Source of the DNA: Olsenella sp. SW781
GTDB lineage: Bacteria > Actinomycetota > Coriobacteriia > Coriobacteriales > Atopobiaceae
Reading direction: 5' to 3'
DNA length: 64,000 nt
NCBI RefSeq assembly: GCF_012027725.1
Contig: NZ_SJOU01000006.1
Location: forward strand, 1 to 64,000
The notes below the pieces were generated by a model. The model was not told where the DNA came from. It was given only the letters and a program-made list of their open reading frames with translations, and did no database searches. Made by a program: the position numbers and the translations under genes. Shown here one piece after another: positions 58,451 through 64,000 of this stretch. The first letter of the stretch is position 1. Each line of letters starts with the position of its first letter.

Positions 58451-59128
58451 ATGGCACACGTCAGGGAAGCCGTGACCAGCGGAATCGAGAAGGTCAAGAA
58501 GCGCTACACGCTCGGCGAGGAGATCGCCAACTCCGTCAGCCACGGCGTGGGGGCGCTGCTCGCCATCGCCGCGCTCGTGCTGCTGATCGTGGCGTCCGTC
58601 TCGCACGGCGGCGGGGTGAGGCTCGCGGCGGCCCTGCTCATGGGCATCTCGCTCATCATCGAGTACCTCTTCTCCACCCTCTACCACGCGCTCGCGCCCG
58701 AGAAGGCCAAGGCCGTGTTCCGGGTCCTCGACCACTGCGGCATCTACCTGCTCATCGCCGGAAGCTACGCGCCCTTCTCGCTGATCACGCTCGCGGACCG
58801 GGGAGGCCTCGCGCTGTGCGTGGCCGTGTGGGCCGTGGCGGTGGTGGGCATCGTCGCCGAGTGCCTGCTGCGCGAGCGCCAGCCCGTCTGGCTCACCGCG
58901 CTGATCTACGTCCTCATGGGATGGCTCGTGGTCTTCCACATCGGCGACCTCTGGGAGCTCCTGCCGCCGCCCGCGTTCTGGCTGCTTCTCGCCGGCGGGC
59001 TCAGCTACACCGTGGGGGCGCTCCTCTACGTCTTCAAGAAGGTGCGCTACCTGCACTTCGTCTTCCACCTGTTCACGCTCGGCGGCAGCGTCTGCATCAC
59101 GCTCTCCGCCCTGCTCTTCGTGGTGTAG
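58451..59128 (+). CDS. Hemolysin III/YqfA (PAQR-type) membrane protein
   Basis: This 225-residue seven-helix protein has the PAQR/hemolysin III pattern: YTLGEEIANSVSHGVGALLA with the conserved Glu and His, FSTLYHALAPEKAKAVFRVL followed by DHCGIYLLIAGSYAPF, LMGWLVVFHIGDLWELLP and VRYLHFVFHLFTLGGS. The conserved His and Asp residues form a likely metal site. The ATG follows GGGAGGAAGC. In bacteria the family influences membrane lipid composition; haemolysis is a historical label. Confidence 0.92.
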   Translation: MAHVREAVTSGIEKVKKRYTLGEEIANSVSHGVGALLAIAALVLLIVASVSHGGGVRLAAALLMGISLIIEYLFSTLYHALAPEKAKAVFRVLDHCGIYLLIAGSYAPFSLITLADRGGLALCVAVWAVAVVGIVAECLLRERQPVWLTALIYVLMGWLVVFHIGDLWELLPPPAFWLLLAGGLSYTVGALLYVFKKVRYLHFVFHLFTLGGSVCITLSALLFVV

Positions 59129-59201
59129 GGCGCCCCGCCCGTCCTTCTCGCCCGTTCTTCCCGCCCGCCCTTCTTGTCGGGCACGTCCTGACAGGCCGCT
59201 C

Positions 59202-59271
59202 ACCCAGACAGAGCGTCCGGACAAAATCCTCCCCGCGCGGGGGCGTTTTTGTCCGGACGCTCTGTTTCGGC
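59202..59271. repeat. Structured CCGAAACAGAG repeat, copy 3 (inverted orientation)
   Basis: CCAGACAGAGCGTCCGGAC with AAAA pairs with TTTTTGTCCGGACGCTCTGT then TTCGGCG. The outer bases match copies 1 and 2 read on the other strand. The inner stem CGTCCGGAC/GTCCGGACG replaces CAATCGAC/GTCGATTG with both sides changed. It lies between hemolysin III and the M20 peptidase. An 11-mer copy flanks it on each side (59141-59151 and 59331-59341). Confidence 0.85.
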
Positions 59272-59375
59272 GCGCAACGGGACGAGGCGCCCGCCGCCAT
59301 ACTCGGGCGGAACCCGCGCTAAGATGGACAGCGAGAAGAACGCACGCGCCGCGGCGCACGACGTCAGGAGGGCAC

Positions 59376-60797
59376 ATGGTGGACGAGCAGTTCAAGCAGC
59401 AGGTGGACGCCTACGTGGACGAGGTCTGGGAGGACGTCGTCGCCGACATCAACCGCCTCGTGCGGCACGAGTCCGTGGAGGACCTCTCCGCCGCCGAGCC
59501 CGGCAAGCCGTGGGGCCCCGCCTCCAACGCCGCGCTCGTCGAGGCGGAGCGCATGGCGGGGCGCCTGGGCCTCGAGGTCACGGACGTTGACGGCTACCTG
59601 GGCTTTGCCGACGTCCCCGGCGCCTCCGGGCCCGAGCGCCACATCGCCACGATCGCCCACACCGACATCGTGCCGCTGGGCCTTGGCTGGAACTTCCCCG
59701 CGCTCGAGGTCACGCGCAAGGACGGCTACCTCGTCGGGCGCGGCGTGCAGGACGACAAGGGCCCCTTCGTGCTCTCGCTCTACGCCGCCCACTTCTTCCA
59801 GCGCCTCGTCGATGCGGGCCAGGAGCTGCCGTACACGCTCCGCTGCATCATCGGCAACAACGAGGAGACCGGCATGGGCGACGTGCCGTACTACCTCGAG
59901 CGCTACCCCGAGCCGCTCTTCTGCTTCTCCCCCGACGCCGACTTCCCGCTGATCTGCGGCGAGAAGGGCCTCTACCAGGGACGCTTCACCTCCGGCCAGG
60001 TGGCCGGCGAGATGATTGTGGAGCTCGACGGCGGCACCGTGCCCAACGCCATCTGCGGCCAGGCCACGGCCGTCGTCCGCGCGGACGCGGCGTCGCTGCC
60101 CGCCGCGGAGCGCATCGCCGTGGAGCCTGCCGGCGAGGGCCTCGCGCGCATCACGGCCACCGGCATCGGCGGCCACGCCTCGATGCCCGCCGGCACCGTC
60201 AACGCCATCGGCGTGCTCGCGCGCTACCTGCTGGCGCAGGGCCTCGCCGGCGAGGGCGAGCGCAGCTTCCTCGAGCTCCTGGTCACCCTCACCGAGGACG
60301 CCTACGGCCGCGCCTCCGGCATCGCCGCCGCCGATGACAAGTTCGGCGAGCTCACCTGCGTCGCCGGCACCATCCGCACCGTCGACGGCCGCTTCGTGCA
60401 GACCGTGGACTCGCGCTACCCCACCACCACGACCGGCGAGGCCATCACCGCGCGCCTGAGCGAGCTCGCCGCCGCGCACGGCTGCTCCTACGAGCAGACC
60501 TCCGGCGACGCGCCGTTCTACATCAGTCCTGACAGCCCGGAGATCCAGGCGCTTCTCGCCACCTACGCCGAGTATGCTGGAAAGCCCGACGCCCAGGCGT
60601 TCACGATCGGCGGCGGCACGTACGCCCGCCACTTCGCCCGCGCCTGCGCCTTCGGCCCCGGCGACTTCGACCCCGACAAGCCCGCCTGGGTGGGCAGCGA
60701 GCACGGCCCCGACGAGGCGGTCTCCGAGGAGGCCCTGCGCCGCGCGCTCAAGATCTACATCGTGGCAATCGCCCGCCTGATGGAGCTCGAGCTGTAA
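59376..60797 (+). CDS. M20-family dipeptidase (PepV/Sapep-like)
   Basis: This 473-residue metallopeptidase has zinc ligands and catalytic residues in sequence: IATIAHTDIVPLG with His and Asp, GRGVQDDKGPFVLSLYAAHF with the bridging Asp, IIGNNEETGMGDVPYYLER with the Glu pair, SPDADFPLICGEKG, and the late His in ARHFARACAFGPGDF. The lid domain contains TGIGGHASMPAGTVNAIGVL. It is the dinuclear zinc dipeptidase of the PepV subgroup, intracellular. The ATG follows CAGGAGGGCAC. The stop codon is followed directly by a repeat element. Confidence 0.93.
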   Translation: MVDEQFKQQVDAYVDEVWEDVVADINRLVRHESVEDLSAAEPGKPWGPASNAALVEAERMAGRLGLEVTDVDGYLGFADVPGASGPERHIATIAHTDIVPLGLGWNFPALEVTRKDGYLVGRGVQDDKGPFVLSLYAAHFFQRLVDAGQELPYTLRCIIGNNEETGMGDVPYYLERYPEPLFCFSPDADFPLICGEKGLYQGRFTSGQVAGEMIVELDGGTVPNAICGQATAVVRADAASLPAAERIAVEPAGEGLARITATGIGGHASMPAGTVNAIGVLARYLLAQGLAGEGERSFLELLVTLTEDAYGRASGIAAADDKFGELTCVAGTIRTVDGRFVQTVDSRYPTTTTGEAITARLSELAAAHGCSYEQTSGDAPFYISPDSPEIQALLATYAEYAGKPDAQAFTIGGGTYARHFARACAFGPGDFDPDKPAWVGSEHGPDEAVSEEALRRALKIYIVAIARLMELEL

Positions 60798-60870
60798 AAA
60801 GGGGACAGGTTTTTTCTCTCAGAGAAAATGGGACAGGTCTCAGAGCGGTCGCTCCGGGGCCTGTCCCCTT
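60796..60870. repeat. GGGGACAGGTTTTTTCTCTC element
   Basis: AAGGGGACAGG (60799-60809) and CCTGTCCCCTT (60860-60870) are the outer arms. TTTTTTCTCTCAGAGAAAA lies inside, followed by TGGGACAGGTC. Read 5' to 3' it matches 11434-11475 on the other strand. It starts within the M20 stop codon. Confidence 0.8.
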
Positions 60871-60884
60871 GCTGTTGCGCCGCG

Positions 60885-60937
60885 TGACAGAGGGGACGGG
60901 GCGATGACAGAGCCGCCGTCCCCATTTCGCGTTACGC
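60885..60937. terminator. GTGACAGAGGGGACGG hairpin
   Basis: GGGGACGG (60892-60899) pairs with CCGTCCCC (60916-60923), with CGCGTGAC before and GTTACGCG after as outer arms. It overlaps the stop of the amylase gene and separates the convergent M20 and amylase genes. Confidence 0.7.
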
Positions 60938-62455
60938 GCGCATCTCCTCGGTGTCCTCGGCGATCTCGCGCGCGATGCGGTGGAGCTGGCGGTCGTTCTC
61001 CAGCGCGTCGGCCGTCCTCTCCGGCAGATAGACCGAGAGGCGCCCGCCGAGCGTGCGGAACGTGGCCCAGCCCTCGGCGTCCACCACCACGTCGTCCTGC
61101 TCGCCGATGACGCAGCTCCAGGTCTCGCCGGCGTGGCCCGCGCCCACGAACATGCGCTTCTCGCCGCCGGCGCGGTCGGTGAGGACCACGGCCACGCCGC
61201 TGCCCGGATGCTCGGCGTCGCCCTCGCGCGTCCAGCCGATCACGTCCGGCGCGTCCAGGAAGTCGTGCTGAGGCCCGTAGGCGAGGCGGCGGCGGATCTC
61301 CATGAGCAGCGGCAGCTCGCGCACCGCGGGGATGTTGCCGTCGTTGGGCATGCCGTAGAGGTCGCCGTAGAAGACGCAGGGGTAGCCCGCCTCGCGCAGG
61401 AGGATCAGCGCGTAGGCGGCGGGCTTGAACCACGTCTGGACAAAGGACTGCAGCGCCTGGCCCGGCTGCGTGTCGTGGTTCTCGGCGAAGGTCACGGCAT
61501 GCACCGGGTCGCGCTCCACGAGCGTGCCCGAGAAGATCTTGGAGAGGTCCACGTCGCCGTTCGAGCAGCTCGCACGGTAGAGGTTGTAGTGCAGCGGCAC
61601 GTCGAAGAGCGAGAGGGCCTTCTCGGCACCCAGGTAGGCCGTGAGCTCGTCCGCCGTGCGACCCCAGTACTCGCCCACCGTGAAGAGCTCGCGCCCCGCG
61701 TGCTTGCGCACGGCGTCGAGCCAGCGCAGGTAGAAGCCGCGGTCGATGTGCTTGAGCGCGTCCAGGCGAAATCCGTCCAGCCCGCAGGCGTCCACGTACC
61801 AGCAGCCCCAGCGCACGAGCTCGTCAAAGACGCGCGGGTCGTTCACGTCGACGTCGGCGCCCATGAGGTAGTCGTAGTTGGCGTTCTCCGTGCGGTCCAC
61901 GGCGCTGTCCCAGTGCTTGCCGTCAAAGAGGAAGATGGCCTTGCGCTTGGCGCGGTCGTCCCAGTCCACGCCATGGAAGCAGGTCCAGTCCCAGGTGAAG
62001 TCCGAGTAGGTGCCCGCGCGGCCGGGGAACGAGAAGCGCGTCCACGCGGAGATGGTCTGCGCGTCCCCGAGCACGACCTCGCGGTTGTTGGACTGCACCT
62101 CGCGCGCGACCACGTCCTCGCAGCCGTCCGCGCCGAGCCGCTGATTGAGCACGATGTCCGCGAGCGCCTGGATGCCGTTTGCCTGCAGCGCGCGCACCGC
62201 GGCCTCGTACTCCGCGCGGGTGCCGTACTTGGTGCGCACGGTCCCCTTCTGGTCGAACTCGCCCAGGTCGTAGGTGTCGTAGACGCCGTAGCCCACGTCC
62301 TCGGCGCCCTTCTCGGCCTTGTAGGCGGGCGGCAGCCAGACGGCGGTGATGCCCTGGTAGGCGAAGTCGGCAGCCTGCTCGGCGATGCGGTGCCAGTGCG
62401 AGCCGTCCGCGGGCAGGTACCAGGAGAAGCCCTGGAGCATGGTTCCGTTGGTCAT
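60932..62455 (-). CDS. Alpha-amylase (GH13), cytoplasmic type
   Basis: This 507-residue GH13 alpha-amylase has MLQGFSWYLPADGSHWHRIA, AVWLPPAYKAEKGAEDVGYG, ALADIVLNQRLGADGCEDV, GFRLDALKHIDRGF with the nucleophile Asp, LFTVGEYWG with the acid/base Glu and VTFAENHDTQPGQALQSF with the third Asp. There is no signal peptide, so it acts inside the cell like AmyA of enteric bacteria, on maltodextrins or glycogen. The ATG follows GAAAGGACTTTC. A 99-bp palindrome lies 25 bp upstream of the start. Confidence 0.95.
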   Translation of the reverse strand: MTNGTMLQGFSWYLPADGSHWHRIAEQAADFAYQGITAVWLPPAYKAEKGAEDVGYGVYDTYDLGEFDQKGTVRTKYGTRAEYEAAVRALQANGIQALADIVLNQRLGADGCEDVVAREVQSNNREVVLGDAQTISAWTRFSFPGRAGTYSDFTWDWTCFHGVDWDDRAKRKAIFLFDGKHWDSAVDRTENANYDYLMGADVDVNDPRVFDELVRWGCWYVDACGLDGFRLDALKHIDRGFYLRWLDAVRKHAGRELFTVGEYWGRTADELTAYLGAEKALSLFDVPLHYNLYRASCSNGDVDLSKIFSGTLVERDPVHAVTFAENHDTQPGQALQSFVQTWFKPAAYALILLREAGYPCVFYGDLYGMPNDGNIPAVRELPLLMEIRRRLAYGPQHDFLDAPDVIGWTREGDAEHPGSGVAVVLTDRAGGEKRMFVGAGHAGETWSCVIGEQDDVVVDAEGWATFRTLGGRLSVYLPERTADALENDRQLHRIAREIAEDTEEMRA

Positions 62456-62480
62456 GAAAGTCCTTTCTGGTGACGTGAGA

Positions 62481-62579
62481 CAAGGGGGACGGTGAGACAA
62501 AGGGGACGGGTTCATTTGTCTCATTACATAATGTAATGAGACAAATGAACCCGTCCCCTTTGTCTCACCGTCCCCCTTG
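62481..62579. repeat. 99-bp palindrome with perfect 49-bp arms
   Basis: The left arm 62481-62529 is the exact reverse complement of 62531-62579 around a single central base (62530). Each arm holds AAGGGGGACGG, GAGACAAAGGGGACGGG and TTCATTTGTCTCATTACAT. It lies between the membrane gene at 62582 and the amylase start. It can form a cruciform or a very stable RNA hairpin. Confidence 0.95.
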
Positions 62580-62581
62580 AA

Positions 62582-63520
62582 TCACTCCTCTTGGCCGGAG
62601 ACGAGCGCGACGCCCGCGGCGGCGGCGAGCTCCTCGGGCGTGGGCTGGCGCAGCACGCGGACGGCCAGGTACACGCACACGCCCATGAACAGCAGGTCAA
62701 ATACGGCGTCGAAGGTGACGCCAAGGATGCCGCGCTCGAGGAACATGCCCACCACCTGCACGAGGTCGAAGGCGCAGACGATCGACGCGAGCACGAGGAA
62801 GGGCACGATCTTCTGCGGTCGGTTGGACCCCCGGATGCCAAGCCCGCCCGCGAGCACGCTGACGCCCGACGAGAGCCCGCCGACGGCGAGCAGGGCATAG
62901 AGCGTGTCGGAGACGGTTACCGGGACGCCCGAGATGACGGCGCGCTCCCCCTCCCCGTACACGACGAGCGCGGCCGCCAGCACCACGATCACCACGACCG
63001 TCACCACGCCCTTGAGGATGATCATCTCGGAGAGCAGGTGCAGGACGCGCTGGTGGCGCGAGCGCAGGAAGGTCTCGCCGCGGACGCCGTTGTCGTGCTC
63101 CTCCTTCACCTTGTCGGCAAGGCGCGAGCAGATGAGCACGTAGACGATCGTGGTCGTGAGCACGATGGGGTTGAACAGGATGAACGACCCAACCCCCCAG
63201 CCCCAGACGATGGCAACGAGCACGGCGAGCCCGACGAGGTAGCACAGGAAGCGGTAGGGCTCGACGCGGGCGGAGTTGTTGGAGGCGACGATGCCCAGCG
63301 CCGCGGTGAGGATGAGCAGGCCCGCCGCGACGACGATCATGACGCCGAAGGTGGCAGCGGTCCAGATGTCGCCTCCCGGGAGCAGCCCCATGACGTTTCC
63401 CACGAGCACCGCGACGCCGCCGAGAAGAACGAGCAGGCCGATGATGCCCATGAGGATGGAGACCATGCGAAGCACGGCCTGGGCCGGCGTGCGGGGAATC
63501 GAGGGCTCGAGGTCCTCCAT
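62582..63520 (-). CDS. Multi-spanning membrane protein of unknown function
   Basis: This 312-residue protein has about eight transmembrane segments in two halves. The first half has LRMVSILMGIIGLLVLLGGV, FGVMIVVAAGLLILTAALGI and RFLCYLVGLAVLVAIVWGWG. The second has VVTVVVIVVLAAALVVYGEG, LYALLAVGGLSSGVSVLAGG and IVPFLVLASIVCAFDLVQVV. A charged loop sits between them (KVKEEHDNGVRGETFLRSRH). I recognise no family. The ATG follows GGGAGGTGACAGCGC. The acidic C-terminus is cytoplasmic by the positive-inside rule. It is upstream of the amylase on the same strand, separated by the palindrome. Confidence 0.8.
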   Translation of the reverse strand: MEDLEPSIPRTPAQAVLRMVSILMGIIGLLVLLGGVAVLVGNVMGLLPGGDIWTAATFGVMIVVAAGLLILTAALGIVASNNSARVEPYRFLCYLVGLAVLVAIVWGWGVGSFILFNPIVLTTTIVYVLICSRLADKVKEEHDNGVRGETFLRSRHQRVLHLLSEMIILKGVVTVVVIVVLAAALVVYGEGERAVISGVPVTVSDTLYALLAVGGLSSGVSVLAGGLGIRGSNRPQKIVPFLVLASIVCAFDLVQVVGMFLERGILGVTFDAVFDLLFMGVCVYLAVRVLRQPTPEELAAAAGVALVSGQEE

Positions 63521-63598
63521 GCGCTGTCACCTCCCTGACGGTTGTCTGAACGTAGGGAGTATACCCAAACGTCATGGAGGGACTCGCGCCTTGCCGCG

Positions 63599-63645
63599 GT
63601 CCTTCTCGCCAGGGGCCGGCGGGCATAAGGCTGCGCGAGAAGAAC
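63599..63645. repeat. Inverted pair of the dispersed 11-mer
   Basis: GTCCTTCTCGC (63599-63609) and GCGAGAAGAAC (63635-63645) face each other with 25 bp between. They lie in the gap between two minus-strand genes. Confidence 0.8.
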
Positions 63646-63682
63646 GCGGGGACGCGGTCAGGCGGACGCGCGGGCCAGCCGA

Positions 63683-63741
63683 GCATGCCCTATGGCACGG
63701 ATTTCGCCCATCGGGACGCGCATCCGTGCGCCGGGGCATGC
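63683..63741. terminator. Inverted repeat near the 3' end of the edge gene
   Basis: GCATGCCCTATGGCACGGAT (63683-63702) pairs imperfectly with ATCCGTGCGCCGGGGCATGC (63722-63741). The GGGGCATGC end also occurs in the tails of the structured repeats at 40478 and 41842. Confidence 0.55.
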
Positions 63742-63771
63742 CCGTCGCGCCCCAGATGCGCGGGCAGCCCG

Positions 63772-64000
63772 TCAGGAGAAGGTCGCGGCCTCGTAGTCGG
63801 TGAGCTCGGCGAGGTAGCCGCGCTCGGAGAGGGCCCGCTCGACGTCGTCCAGCACCTCCTCGCTTCCCGCGCTCACGTGATGGAAGTGGTAGCCGCTCGT
63901 GACCTCCAGGAGCGGGGCGGACACGCCGGAGGCCAGCTCGGCCATGAAGCGCTCGACGTCGCGGCGGCTGGAGATTCCCAGCTCGGAGGACACCTTCCCG
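63772..64000 (-). CDS. C-terminal part of an unidentified protein (cut by window edge)
   Basis: The frame enters from the right edge, has no need of a start inside the window and ends at a TGA (63772-63774). About 75 residues are visible, including VSSELGISSRRDVERFMAEL, then GYHFHHVSAGSEEVLDDVER and YLAELTDYEAATFS. The mix of helix and strand and the His pair do not let me assign a family. A GTG near 63993 is in frame, but the gene more likely begins outside the window. Confidence 0.6.
   Translation of the reverse strand, partial: GKVSSELGISSRRDVERFMAELASGVSAPLLEVTSGYHFHHVSAGSEEVLDDVERALSERGYLAELTDYEAATFS

Overview
The window is GC-rich (about 65-68 percent by eye), densely coded and carries mixed-strand operons. 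PFL-based fermentation, many flavin-dependent redox enzymes, sortase-type surface proteins, CsoR-CopA and actinobacterial-style regulators fit a fermentative actinobacterium of the class Coriobacteriia, perhaps Olsenella or another Atopobiaceae. That placement is inference; no rRNA or other marker gene is present. I saw no tRNA, rRNA or CRISPR array.

Layout. 1-1.2 kb: partial IS30-type transposase and a RelB/PIN toxin-antitoxin pair. 1.2-5 kb: redox cluster (aldo/keto reductase, cupin, carboxymuconolactone decarboxylase-like protein, cyclophilin-like protein) divergent from a LysR regulator. 5-8 kb: a broken winged-helix gene, an EamA transporter and a DUF4143 ATPase preceded by four 33-bp repeats. 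8-12.3 kb: flavodoxin-type proteins, a DUF362 protein, a flavin reductase and a TetR. 12.4-15.5 kb: copper operon (copA with a fused CopZ domain, csoR, CsoR operators). 15.7-22.7 kb: PRiA4b-like protein, GNAT-molybdenum carrier fusion, iron alcohol dehydrogenase and an LPGTG surface protein. 22.7-29.1 kb: HicAB, DedA, TetR plus flavin reductase, GH3 beta-glucosidase and a GtrA-like protein. 29.4-33 kb: a pyruvate formate-lyase locus whose glycyl-radical domain is a separate gene, followed by the activase. 33-40.4 kb: sigma/anti-sigma pair, DAHP synthase, C69 dipeptidase, old-yellow-enzyme-type reductase and a TetR. 40.5-47 kb: AbiEi-like protein, HAD, acetyltransferase, nitroreductase, then a lower-GC island with an orphan 448-aa protein and BrnTA. 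47-51 kb: DUF1349 protein, metNIQ with a Met-rich leader peptide, YccF. 51-56.6 kb: vWA protein, macro-domain protein and a large secreted phosphoesterase. 56.6-64 kb: membrane proteins, hemolysin III, M20 peptidase, cytoplasmic alpha-amylase and a truncated gene at the right edge.

The main surprises are the split PFL and the non-coding sequence. An 11-mer, GCGAGAAGRAC, occurs 32 times exactly by my count, on both strands, enriched between genes and in places as inverted pairs forming hairpins, much like a DNA-uptake sequence. Several families of palindromic intergenic elements are also present. One is a 99-bp palindrome with perfect 49-bp arms; another has a stem that covaries between copies. 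Many share a CTGTCCC/GGGGAC core.
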